Assembly (NCBI GenBank): GCA_025965695.1
Contig: JAOPWM010000072.1
Span: 1 to 43,066 of the forward strand
Length of the DNA stretch: 43,066 bases
From: Blastococcus sp.
GTDB taxonomy: Bacteria > Actinomycetota > Actinomycetes > Mycobacteriales > Geodermatophilaceae
Direction: 5' to 3'
Shown: piece by piece, positions 17,602-26,411 of the stretch
How positions within the stretch are numbered: position 1 is the stretch's first letter
Layout of the letters: each line of letters opens with the position of its first letter
Made by a program: the position numbers and the translations under genes
The notes under the pieces: generated by a model
The model's input: the letters and a program-made list of their open reading frames with translations, nothing else
Database searches by the model: none
What the model was told of the DNA's origin: nothing

Positions 17602-18416
17602 GGCGGGAGGTCGCAGCGAAGCGGGAGGTCGCAGCGAAGCGGGAGGTCGCAGCGAAGCGGGAGGTCAAGGCACCGAACCCGCACCCCTCCGGCGCACGGC
17701 CGCCGGAGATCCCGGCCGACAAGGTGCCCGGACACGTGGCGATCGTCATGGACGGCAACGGCCGCTGGGCCAAGCAGCGTGAACTGCCACGCACCGCGGG
17801 CCACGAGGCGGGGGAGGCCTCGCTGTTCGACTGCGTCGAGGGCGCCATCGAGCTGGGCATCACCGCGATCAGCGCCTACGCCTTCTCCACCGAGAACTGG
17901 CGGCGCAGCCCCGAGGAGGTCCGCTTCCTCATGGGCTTCAACCGCGATGTCATCCGGCGCCGCCGCGACGAGATGCACGAGCTGGGGGTGCGGGTGCGCT
18001 GGGCGGGCCGCCGTCCCCGGCTGTGGCGCAGTGTGATCAAGGAGCTCGAGATCGCCGAGGAGCTCACCCGCGACAACGACGTCCTGACGCTGACCATGTG
18101 CGTGAACTACGGCGGGCGGGCGGAGATAGCCGACGCCGCCGCGGCGATCGCCCGCGAGGTGGCCGCCGGCCGGCTGAATCCCGACAAGGTCGACGAGTCG
18201 ACGGTCGCCCGCTTCCTCGACGAGCCGGACATGCCCGACGTCGACCTGTTCGTGCGCAGCTCGGGCGAGAACCGGACCAGCAACTTCCTGCTCTGGCAGT
18301 CCGCCTATGCCGAGCTGGTTTTCCTGGACACGCTCTGGCCGGACTTCGACCGGCGGCACCTGTGGGCCGCCTGCGAGGAGTACGCGTCACGGCAACGGCG
18401 GTTCGGCAGCGCCTGA
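17598..18416 (+). CDS. uppS: Isoprenyl (polyprenyl) diphosphate synthase, UppS family
   Basis: GTG at 17598 overlaps the recO TGA (GTGA), giving 272 residues. Catalytic core: [23 protein letters not shown] (Asp and the P-loop-like region), [19 protein letters not shown], then [10 protein letters not shown] and [20 protein letters not shown] with [12 protein letters not shown]. Cis-prenyltransferase that builds the C50/C55 lipid carrier for cell-wall synthesis; the position after recO corresponds to mycobacterial Rv2361c (decaprenyl diphosphate synthase). The N-terminal extension of about 35 residues is unusual: it starts with three perfect REVAAK repeats encoded by an 18-nt tandem repeat. Confidence 0.95.
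   Translation: MRREVAAKREVAAKREVAAKREVKAPNPHPSGARPPEIPADKVPGHVAIVMDGNGRWAKQRELPRTAGHEAGEASLFDCVEGAIELGITAISAYAFSTENWRRSPEEVRFLMGFNRDVIRRRRDEMHELGVRVRWAGRRPRLWRSVIKELEIAEELTRDNDVLTLTMCVNYGGRAEIADAAAAIAREVAAGRLNPDKVDESTVARFLDEPDMPDVDLFVRSSGENRTSNFLLWQSAYAELVFLDTLWPDFDRRHLWAACEEYASRQRRFGSA
17604..17666 (+). repeat. 18-nt tandem repeat, 3.5 copies, in-frame within uppS
   Basis: The unit CGGGAGGTCGCAGCGAAG occurs exactly at 17604-17621, 17622-17639 and 17640-17657, followed by the first 9 nt of a fourth copy. It encodes (REVAAK)3-REV. Identity of copies suggests recent slippage or expansion; each copy also contains GGGAGG, a Shine-Dalgarno-like string. Confidence 0.95.
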
Positions 18417-18508
18417 CCTTTCCGCGGCGCGAGCCGAGCAGGTCACGATCCCGGCCTTCTCGGGTCTAGGCGTCCTGCTGAGTCCGGATGACCGGATCGG
18501 GGGCCGGC

Positions 18509-18934
18509 TCAGGCGGAGGTGCGCTCCGGTGGCGCGCCGGCCGAGGCCGGTTCGGCTTTCCGGCAGGCTGCGCAGGTGCCGAAGATCTCCAGCGTGTGGC
18601 TGACGTCGGCGAAGCCGTGGTCACCGGCGATCCGGTCGGCCCACTGCTCGACGGCGGGGCCGGCCACCTCGACGGTGAGCCCGCAGCCCCGGCAGACCAG
18701 ATGGTGATGGTGCTGGGGGCTGCAGCGGCGATAGAGCGCCTCGCCGGTGTCGGTGCGGATGGAGTCCAGCTCGCCGTCGTCGGCCAGCGACTGCACCGCC
18801 CGGTAGACCGTCGACAGCCCGACCGGGTCGCCGGCCTCCCGCAGCCGCGCGTGCACCTCCTGCGCGCTGAGGAAGCCGTCGAGGTCCTGGAAAACCGCTC
18901 GGACGGCGGCGCGCTGTCGGGTGGGGCGGGCCAT
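18509..18934 (-). CDS. zur: Fur-family transcriptional regulator, probably Zur
   Basis: 141 residues from ATG 18934 (MARPTRQRAAVRAVFQDLDG). Winged helix with SAQEVHARLREAGDPVGLSTVYRAVQSLADDGELD, then the metal-binding half RRCSPQHHHHLVCRGCGLTV and a C-terminal FGTCAACRKAEP providing the second CxxC. The two CxxC pairs and the HHHH motif are typical of Fur/Zur. Position between uppS and glyS matches mycobacterial furB (Zur), so zinc-responsive repression is the best guess. It is convergent with uppS and divergent from the ABM gene; no clear Zur box was seen nearby. Confidence 0.88.
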   Translation of the reverse strand: MARPTRQRAAVRAVFQDLDGFLSAQEVHARLREAGDPVGLSTVYRAVQSLADDGELDSIRTDTGEALYRRCSPQHHHHLVCRGCGLTVEVAGPAVEQWADRIAGDHGFADVSHTLEIFGTCAACRKAEPASAGAPPERTSA

Positions 18935-18998
18935 GTACCCATGGTGACAGGCGCGCATGGCAACGTCTCGGCTTCGGGTGCACGGACGAGGAGGACAC

Positions 18999-19274
18999 GT
19001 GTTCGCGGTGACACGCTTTCGGGCGACAGGGGACGACGCCGAGGCGCTGGCCCTCGCCGTGACGCCGCTGCTCGGCGCGCTCGCGGCCCGGCCGGGCTTC
19101 CGGGACGGCGAACTGGGCCGCTCCGCCGACGACCCCGAGCTGTGGGCCCTGGTCACCCGGTGGGACGGCGTCGGCTCCTACCGGCGGGCGCTGTCGGCCG
19201 CCGAGGTGAAGATCACCGGGGCGCCGGTCTGGGTGCACGCCCTCGACGAACCCGGCGTCTACGTCACGGACTGA
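18999..19274 (+). CDS. Antibiotic biosynthesis monooxygenase (ABM) family protein
   Basis: 91 residues from the GTG at 18999, chosen for GAGGAGGA ending 4 nt upstream; an ATG at 18957 would add 14 basic residues. Sequence: FAVTRFRATGDDAEALALAV, TPLLGALAARPGFRDGELGR, LWALVTRWDGVGSYRRALSA, VWVHALDEPGVYV. This is the ABM ferredoxin-like dimeric fold, where members are small cofactorless monooxygenases or heme-degrading enzymes. Role unknown. A decayed copy of 76 nt of this gene lies 618 nt downstream, beyond the HNH gene. Confidence 0.8.
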   Translation: MFAVTRFRATGDDAEALALAVTPLLGALAARPGFRDGELGRSADDPELWALVTRWDGVGSYRRALSAAEVKITGAPVWVHALDEPGVYVTD

Positions 19275-19334
19275 CGCGGTCTGCCGTCTGCGTGGCCGAG
19301 GTCGATCCGGCGGCGGGAGCCATACGCTGCGGTC

Positions 19335-19778
19335 GTGGTCAGCCGAACGGTCAGGGCGAGGAGCGCCCGCAAACGCAAGCGCCGGATGGAGCGCGTCGAG
19401 CACGATCTCAGTGCCGAGCAGTGGACCGCGCTGAAGGCGGCCTGGGGTGGCTGCGCGTACTGCGGCGCGGCCGGCGTCCCCCTCCAGCGCGACTGCGTGC
19501 TCGCGCTCTCCCGCGGCGGGCGGTACACGCTCGACAACATCGCGCCGGCCTGCGGATCCTGCAACGCCAGCAAGTGCAACGACGAGGTCACCGGCTGGCT
19601 GCGGCGCAAGCGGCTCGACGAACGTGCCTTCCTGGTGCGCCACCTCGAGATCAGGGCGGCACTCGCGATGCGGTTCGAAACCGGGTCGGACGACGAATCC
19701 ACGGCGCCAGGGAGCGATTCCGAGCGATCGCTCACGGGGAGCCCCGGCGGTGCGGGCCTGCAAGCGGTCTCCGACTGA
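19335..19778 (+). CDS. HNH endonuclease-like protein
   Basis: 147 residues from GTG 19335. After a very basic start (RTVRARSARKRKRRMER), the HNH region has GGCAYCGAAGVPL, QRDCVLALSRGGRYTLDNIA and PACGSCNASKCNDEV: two CxxC zinc pairs with the N...N-x-x-K end of HNH. The first His of H-N-H, normally in D-H-V, is Cys here (DCV). Probably a DNA-binding or nicking nuclease of unknown purpose. It is flanked by an ABM gene and a fragment of the same gene, so it may have been inserted or carried in a duplication. The last 30 residues are a Ser/Gly-rich tail. Confidence 0.82.
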   Translation: MVSRTVRARSARKRKRRMERVEHDLSAEQWTALKAAWGGCAYCGAAGVPLQRDCVLALSRGGRYTLDNIAPACGSCNASKCNDEVTGWLRRKRLDERAFLVRHLEIRAALAMRFETGSDDESTAPGSDSERSLTGSPGGAGLQAVSD

Positions 19779-19801
19779 GGGGGCGCCCGGCCGCGTCCCG
19801 C

Positions 19802-19877
19802 GACGGCGACCTGGCCCGCTCCGCCGATGGTCAGGAGTCCTGGCCTCATCCGGTGGGACGGCGTCGGCTCCTACCGG
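19802..19877 (+). pseudogene. Decayed partial copy of the ABM monooxygenase gene
   Basis: Compared with 19104-19184 inside the ABM gene, 19802-19877 keeps GACGGCG-CTGG-CCGCTCCGCCGA in its left part. Its right part, 19850-19877, is identical over 28 nt to 19157-19184. The middle has diverged and is 5 nt shorter, so the reading frame is broken. It is a remnant of a duplication spanning or bracketing the HNH gene. Confidence 0.75.
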
Positions 19878-19989
19878 CCGCAGAGAACGTCGCTTCGGCG
19901 CGATGCGTAGGTGGACCGAGCTCGGGCACAAGCCTCCCGCTGTCCCGCCGTCGGCGGACCACGACGCCGGCGCAACGGAGGAAACGTCC

Positions 19990-20475
19990 ATGACCGATCG
20001 GCCGCACGACGAGCCGCCCGCGCCCGACGACCGCACGCGCGACATCACCCTCCCGCCGCTGCCGGACCGTCCGCCGCCGGCACTGCCGCGCGAGTGGGCC
20101 GGGTTGCAGCCGCGGCCGGCGTCGCGCACGCCCGAGGTCCCGGCCGCATCCTCGGAAGGGCTCGGGCCTGCCCCTGACTTCTCGGCGCCGCCTCCCGACA
20201 CCCACGTCGTGGGTGTCGGGCCGCCCGCCGCCCAGCCGAACCGGACGCCACTGGTCGACGAGCCGACCGACCAGCTGGACCCGCCCCGCGGCCGGCCCCG
20301 CGAGCGGACCCTGGCCTTCGCCTCCCCGGAGATGGCCGGTGGCCGACCTACGCCGACCGTGGGGCCGGCTCCTCGCCGCCCACGCCGGTGGCCGTGGGTC
20401 GTGCTCACCCTGCTGCCGATCCTCGTCATAGCGGGTGCGGGCATCACGCTCCTTGTTCTCCTGCGCAGTGGGTGA
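19990..20475 (+). CDS. Proline-rich protein with one C-terminal membrane helix, unknown function
   Basis: 161 residues from ATG 19990 with GGAGGAAA about 7 nt upstream. The first 125 residues are Pro/Arg/Asp-rich and probably disordered ([20 protein letters not shown]). A basic patch RRPRRWPW then leads to a single helix [22 protein letters not shown] and a short RSG end, so it is a tail-anchored or single-pass protein with the bulk in the cytoplasm. No family recognised. It lies just before glyS. Confidence 0.65.
   Translation: MTDRPHDEPPAPDDRTRDITLPPLPDRPPPALPREWAGLQPRPASRTPEVPAASSEGLGPAPDFSAPPPDTHVVGVGPPAAQPNRTPLVDEPTDQLDPPRGRPRERTLAFASPEMAGGRPTPTVGPAPRRPRRWPWVVLTLLPILVIAGAGITLLVLLRSG
20194..20220. 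repeat. Perfect 12-bp inverted repeat inside the proline-rich gene
   Basis: CCCGACACCCAC (20194-20205), GTC, GTGGGTGTCGGG (20209-20220). A strong hairpin is encoded within the coding sequence at [10 protein letters not shown]. Confidence 0.8.
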
Positions 20476-20569
20476 TCGGCGGTTCCGACCCCACGTGCCC
20501 GCAGTCGTGGCTGTGCGGGCAACTACCGTGAGCGGGTCAACCGCCGACCGCCAGCCGGATGGAGCCCCT

Positions 20570-22000
<1,431 letters not shown>

Positions 22001-22018
22001 GGAGGGGCCCCGGCGAGT

Positions 22019-22059
22019 GCATTTTTCGGCTCGAGCCCCGGGTTCGAGCCCGAGAATGC
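22019..22059. terminator. Long hairpin between convergent glyS and ABC exporter genes
   Basis: 16-nt arms at 22019-22034 and 22044-22059 pair at 13 of 16 positions (remaining mismatches near the TTTTT run) around a 9-nt loop. It contains a T-run in one direction, and sits 19 nt past the glyS stop and 20 nt past the end of the opposing gene, so it may stop transcription both ways. Confidence 0.6.
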
Positions 22060-22079
22060 TCCTCGGGCGCCGCGCGATG

Positions 22080-23993
22080 TCATGGCAGAGTCGCAGCGGA
22101 CCCCTGCCGGGGCTGCCCCGGACCAGCGGCTGCCACGACTACCCGGGCAGGCGTCGGCCACTGAGGTCGCGGAACCTGCGACGCCACCGGTCCGTACTGA
22201 TGGTGGTGCAACTGGGCGTACAGCCCACCGAGTCGGAGCAGGTCGGCGTGGTTGCCGCGTTCGACGAGGCGTCCTCGGTCGACCACCAGGACATCGTCGG
22301 CGAGCGGCCCTAGCCGCAGGTCGTGGCTGATCAGGACCGTCGTGCGCCCGCACATGAGGGCGCGCAGGGCGGGGACCACTGCTGCGGTCGCCGTCGCGTC
22401 CAGGCCCGTCGTCGGCTCGTCGAGAACCAGCACGGGAGTGTCGCGGAGAAGTGCGCGGGCGATCGCTACCCGCTGGCGCTGACCACCGGAGAGCTGGGGC
22501 CCCCGGGAGCCGAGACGAGTGTCGTAGCCGTCGGGCAGGCGGGAGATGAACTCCTCGGCGTGCGCGGCCCGGGCGGCGGCGGCGATTGCCGTCGGGTGCG
22601 CGCCCGGAGTGCCATAGGCGATGTTCTCCGCCACCGTGCCGTCGACGACCACCGTCTCCTGGGGCAGGAGCGTCACGCTGTGCCGGAGAGCGGCGAGTGT
22701 GCGGTCTCGCAGGTCGATCCCGTCCAGCAGGATCCGCCCGGCCGTCGGGTCGTAGAAGCGCAGCAGCAGCCGGGCGATGGTTGACTTGCCGGCCCCGCTG
22801 GGGCCGGTGACGAGGACGAGCCGGCCCGGCCTGATCTCGACCGACAGGTCGCTCAGCGCGGCCTGCCGGGTGCCGGGGTAGGTGAAACCCAGGCCCATCA
22901 GCGTCAGCCGGCCCTCCTGGGCGGGCGTGGTGATCCCGTCCGGGGGGTCCGTCACCATCGGCAGGGTGTCGAGCACTTCGGCGAGGCGGTCGGAGCTGGC
23001 CCGGGCGGCGGTCACGCTGAGGAAGAGACCGGAGAGTCGCTGCATCGGGCTGTACAGGAAGCCGAGGAAGGTGGCGAAGGCGATGAGGCCGCCGAGCGTC
23101 AGCCGGCCCTGGGAGATCTCCCAGGTACCGACGCCCAGGACGGCGACGACCGCGAGCGATTCGAACATGTCGGTGAGCGGGGTGTACGTCGCCGTCAGCC
23201 GCATCTGCGCGAGCCGGGCCCGCATCCAGGCGCGCCCCTCGGTGTGCAGGCGCCCGGCCTCGACCTGCTCCGTGGCGTAGGCCTGGACGAGGGCGACGTT
23301 GGCGATGCCCTGCTCGACGACGTCGCTGATCGCCCCGTTGCTGGCTCGTTCGTCCTGGGTCGTCGTGCGGAACCGGGAGGAGAAGTGGCGCGTGGCCTGG
23401 ATCAGCAGCGGCAGCAGCGCCACCACGACGAGGGCGAGCTCCCATCGCAGCCAGAACGCCGCACCGGCGAAGAAGACGACGGTCACCAGCGACGCCGCGG
23501 CCTGGACGACCCCGGAGGAGACCAGCGTCTCGATCGTCGCGATGTCACCGGAGAACCGTGCCACCAGGTCGCCGGTCGGATGCTGTTCGAAGAAGTCCGG
23601 TGAGAGGCGCTGCAGGTGCTCGAAGGTGTCGTCGCGCAGCCGGAGGAGGAACCGTTCCGCCGCGCGGGCCGACAGGTAGGAGCCGATGGCCGTCGCCACC
23701 GTAGCCAGCACGGCCACGCCGATCCAGGTGCCGGCGGGCACCCAGTACGCGTTCATCCGGCCGGAGGCGATGGCTCCGTCGAGGATGTTCATGAACATGA
23801 GCACAGCGACCGTGTCGGCGGCGGCCGCGGTGATCAACAGGACCGCGGCGGCCAGGAGCGTCGTCCGGTCGGGTCGGGTGAGTGGCCAATACCGCCGGAG
23901 CATCTCGCCCGCGGCTTCGACCGGGGCGATCACGCGGTCCCGGACCGCCGCGGAGTGGGCCTCGTGCTCCGACGTCTGCGTGGTGGCACTCAT
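22080..23993 (-). CDS. ABC transporter, fused permease and ATPase (ABCB-type exporter)
   Basis: 637 residues from ATG 23993. The transmembrane domain (residues 30-320) has six helices, e.g. LLAAAVLLITAAAADTVAVLMFM and GLIAFATFLGFLYSPM, with the coupling EQHPTGDLVARFSGDIATIE. The nucleotide-binding domain has VTGPSGAGKSTIARLL (Walker A), LLPQETVVVDGTVAENIAYG (Q loop), LSGGQRQRVAIARALL (signature), PVLVLDEPTTGLDATA (Walker B) and ISHDLR (H loop). No peptidase C39 domain. Homo- or heterodimeric exporters of this type carry lipids, drugs or peptides. A charged 36-residue protein is encoded 113 nt upstream on the same strand. The Pro/Ala-rich last 40 residues are variable. Confidence 0.93.
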   Translation of the reverse strand: MSATTQTSEHEAHSAAVRDRVIAPVEAAGEMLRRYWPLTRPDRTTLLAAAVLLITAAAADTVAVLMFMNILDGAIASGRMNAYWVPAGTWIGVAVLATVATAIGSYLSARAAERFLLRLRDDTFEHLQRLSPDFFEQHPTGDLVARFSGDIATIETLVSSGVVQAAASLVTVVFFAGAAFWLRWELALVVVALLPLLIQATRHFSSRFRTTTQDERASNGAISDVVEQGIANVALVQAYATEQVEAGRLHTEGRAWMRARLAQMRLTATYTPLTDMFESLAVVAVLGVGTWEISQGRLTLGGLIAFATFLGFLYSPMQRLSGLFLSVTAARASSDRLAEVLDTLPMVTDPPDGITTPAQEGRLTLMGLGFTYPGTRQAALSDLSVEIRPGRLVLVTGPSGAGKSTIARLLLRFYDPTAGRILLDGIDLRDRTLAALRHSVTLLPQETVVVDGTVAENIAYGTPGAHPTAIAAAARAAHAEEFISRLPDGYDTRLGSRGPQLSGGQRQRVAIARALLRDTPVLVLDEPTTGLDATATAAVVPALRALMCGRTTVLISHDLRLGPLADDVLVVDRGRLVERGNHADLLRLGGLYAQLHHHQYGPVASQVPRPQWPTPARVVVAAAGPGQPRQGSAATLP

Positions 23994-24106
23994 GTGCCTG
24001 CACCCTCTCCGCTGTCCCCACGTGTGAGGCGCGGTCCAGCCGGGGCCGCGTGGGCCCCGGCCGGACCGGCAGTGTCACCGGTGGATCCGGCTCCGGCGAA
24101 GGGAGC

Positions 24107-24217
24107 TCAGTTGCAGCCCTTGCCCTTCCGGTCCTCGTTCCTCTTGTCGTTCTCGCGGTTCTTGTCGTCCTGCTTGTAGGACTCGTGCTGCTTGCTGAAG
24201 TCCGTCCACTTGCCCAT
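24107..24217 (-). CDS. Small highly charged protein, 36 residues, unknown
   Basis: ATG 24217 has AAGGAGA 6 nt upstream, a good Shine-Dalgarno. The product begins MGKWTDFSKQHESYKQDDKN and ends KGKGCN, with about half of its residues charged and a single Cys one residue from the end. There is no hydrophobic stretch or leader. Base composition is clearly lower in GC than the surroundings because of Lys/Asn/Asp/Glu codons. The ABC exporter starts 113 nt downstream on the same strand, so the two could be one transcript. No family recognised; it could be a stress-type hydrophilin or a peptide substrate. Confidence 0.6.
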   Translation of the reverse strand: MGKWTDFSKQHESYKQDDKNRENDKRNEDRKGKGCN

Positions 24218-24556
24218 GTCGTCTCCTTGCTCGACGTGACAGCAACTCGTCGTGCTGACAATCCGGAACGCTAGGGACCGAATCAGGGCGTTGGCTGGTG
24301 CAACTATCGGAGAAGCCTGTGCGAATGGTCGTGAGGAGCTGTTCACGCGCTGTGACCACGGTCGCCGGGAGAACGCCTCCTCGGTCGCACAGAAGCCTGG
24401 TCGGCGCGCGTGTCATCGACGGCGGGAGCAGCCGTGCTCCGGCACGGTCCTCGTGGGGCGCCCAGCTCGTACCTGGCAGGGACCTGTGGGGCGTACCTTG
24501 CCGGCCTGCCGGGGAGAGCGGTCGGCTGCTCGGCCGCACCGCCTAACCTTGAGCCC
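24218..24556. other. Divergent intergenic region between small protein and dus
   Basis: 339 nt with no convincing gene on either strand; open frames here are low-complexity shadows. It holds the ribosome-binding site of the small protein at its left end and the dus -10 element at its right end. It is less GC-rich at 24230-24350 than the surrounding genes. Confidence 0.5.
24544..24549 (+). promoter_or_regulatory. -10 element TAACCT of a leaderless dus promoter
   Basis: TAACCT is 7 nt before the GTG at 24557, so transcription should start at or next to the start codon. No Shine-Dalgarno precedes the GTG. Confidence 0.45.
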
Positions 24557-25786
24557 GTGACCGCCCTGGCCCCGCCCATCGACACCGACGTGACGACCCC
24601 GGCGGAATCAATCCTCGTCGGCGCCACCACGTCGACAGGGCCGGGCGTGGGTGTGCGGCCGGAACCGTTGAGGCTGGGCGGGCTCACCGTCGACCCGGCG
24701 GTGGTGCTCGCGCCGATGGCCGGCATCACCAACCCGGCCTTCCGGACGCTGTGCCGGGAGTTCGGCGCCGGCCTCTACGTGTGCGAGATGATCACCACCC
24801 GCGCCCTGGTCGAGCGCAACGAGAAGACCCTGCAGATGGTGCGGGCCACTCCCGAGGAGAAGAGCGCCTTCTCCGTCCAGCTCTACGGCGTCGATCCGGC
24901 GACCGTCGGGCGGGCCGTAGAGATGCTGGTCGACGAGGGTGTGGCGGGGACCCGACCGGCGCACATCGACCTGAACTTCGGCTGCCCAGTGCCGAAGGTG
25001 ACCCGCAAGGGCGGGGGAGCGGCGCTGCCGTGGCGGCGCCGGCTCTTCGCTGACATCGTGCGGTCCGCCGTCCGCGCGGCCGGAGACGTTCCGGTCACCG
25101 TCAAGACCCGCGTGGGCATCGACGCCGACCACGTCACCTACCTCGAGGCCGGCCGGACGGCGCAGGACGAGGGTGCCGCCGCGATCACCCTGCACGGGCG
25201 CACCGCCGACCAGCTCTACAGCGGCACGGCCGACTGGTCGCACATCGCCCGGCTGGTCGAGGCGGTCGACATCCCGGTGCTCGGCAACGGCGACATCTGG
25301 GAGGCCGACGACGCGCTGCGCATGGTTGCCCAGACCGGCTGCGCGGGCGTCGTCATCGGCCGGGGCTGCCTGGGCCGGCCGTGGCTGTTCGGCGACCTCG
25401 CCACGGCCTTCGCCGGGAAGCCGTCGCGCGCGCTGCCGACCCTCCGCGAGGTCGCCGCGGTCATGCAGCGGCACGCCACCCTCCTGTCGGAGGAGCAGGG
25501 CGAGCTGCACGGCTGCACCGACTTCCGCAAGCACGTGGCCTGGTACCTCAAAGGCTTCTCCGTCGGCTCCGACATCCGCCGGGCGCTGGCGATGGTGAGC
25601 GGCCTCGACGAGCTGGCCGGCCTGCTGGCCGGCATCCCGGACCAGCCCTATCCGACCGCCGTCCTCGGCGCCCCGCGCGGGCGGACGAGCACCCCGCGCC
25701 CGGTGGCGCTGCCGGAGGGCTGGCTGGCCGACCGGGACGATCCCCGGCCACCGGCAGGGGCCGAGCTGGATGTGAGCGGCGGATGA
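24557..25786 (+). CDS. dus: tRNA-dihydrouridine synthase (DusB type)
   Basis: 409 residues from GTG 24557; the -10-like TAACCT immediately upstream argues against longer starts. FMN barrel: VVLAPMAGITNPAFRTLCRE, AFSVQLYGVDP, HIDLNFGCPVPKVTRKGGGA with the catalytic Cys in FGCP, then TVKTRVGID, ITLHGRTADQLYSGTADW, PVLGNGDIWEADDALRM and VVIGRGCLGRPWLFGDL. Reduces uridines in tRNA D-loops. It is translationally coupled (ATGA) to the following membrane protein gene. The N-terminal 40 residues are a variable Pro/Thr-rich leader. Confidence 0.95.
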   Translation: MTALAPPIDTDVTTPAESILVGATTSTGPGVGVRPEPLRLGGLTVDPAVVLAPMAGITNPAFRTLCREFGAGLYVCEMITTRALVERNEKTLQMVRATPEEKSAFSVQLYGVDPATVGRAVEMLVDEGVAGTRPAHIDLNFGCPVPKVTRKGGGAALPWRRRLFADIVRSAVRAAGDVPVTVKTRVGIDADHVTYLEAGRTAQDEGAAAITLHGRTADQLYSGTADWSHIARLVEAVDIPVLGNGDIWEADDALRMVAQTGCAGVVIGRGCLGRPWLFGDLATAFAGKPSRALPTLREVAAVMQRHATLLSEEQGELHGCTDFRKHVAWYLKGFSVGSDIRRALAMVSGLDELAGLLAGIPDQPYPTAVLGAPRGRTSTPRPVALPEGWLADRDDPRPPAGAELDVSGG

Positions 25787-26235
25787 GCAACGGCCCGTTC
25801 CTCTACGACGAGGGCCCGGAACAGTTGCACACCGACGTCCCCCGGCGCAGGCGGGGATTCCTGCTCTGGGTGTTCGGGGGCACGGCGCTCGTCGCCGTCC
25901 TCATGGTCGTGGTCCTTCCGCTGGTGAGGGGGTCCGCCGGGGACCAGTCACGGGAGGTCGTCCAGGTCTTCCTGGCCGCGCTCGACAAGGGCGACAACGA
26001 CACCGCCTACCAGCTGCTCTGTGAGAAGGAACGCGCCGCCCTGACCCCGGACGACGTGGCGGCGCGCTACGTCGGCGGCGGCGGCGCCGGCCAGATCGTG
26101 GCGGTGTCCGACGCCCGGGCCGACGGCGACCCGGTGCAGCGGGTGCGGGTCGAGTGGCCGGACGGTTCGCACACCGGGTTCACCGTCGTCAACTCCGACG
26201 GCCCACACGTCTGCGGTGTCACGCCCGAGGGCTGA
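25783..26235 (+). CDS. Membrane-anchored extracytoplasmic protein, unknown function
   Basis: 150 residues from ATG 25783 (ATGA overlap with dus). RRRRGF precedes one helix, LLWVFGGTALVAVLMVVVLPLV, so the remainder is outside the membrane. The outer domain (REVVQVFLAALDKGDNDTAY, LLCEKERAALTPDDV, GSHTGFTVVNSDGPHVCGVT) resembles NTF2-like/DUF4878-type mycobacterial lipoprotein domains with two cysteines that could pair. Function unknown. Confidence 0.75.
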   Translation: MSNGPFLYDEGPEQLHTDVPRRRRGFLLWVFGGTALVAVLMVVVLPLVRGSAGDQSREVVQVFLAALDKGDNDTAYQLLCEKERAALTPDDVAARYVGGGGAGQIVAVSDARADGDPVQRVRVEWPDGSHTGFTVVNSDGPHVCGVTPEG

Positions 26236-26411
26236 CCGCCCCGTTCGAATCGCGCTGCCCCGGCCGCTGAGCCAAGATCATTCCCAGTCGCCGGCGCCGT
26301 GGCCACCACCATGGAGCTGCACTGGTGCGGATGGGGCGACCGGGGACGCCCGGGTACGGCACCATCTCCGCCAAAGCGGGGTCCGGCTTGTCGAGCGCGG
26401 AGGTGCGGAAC

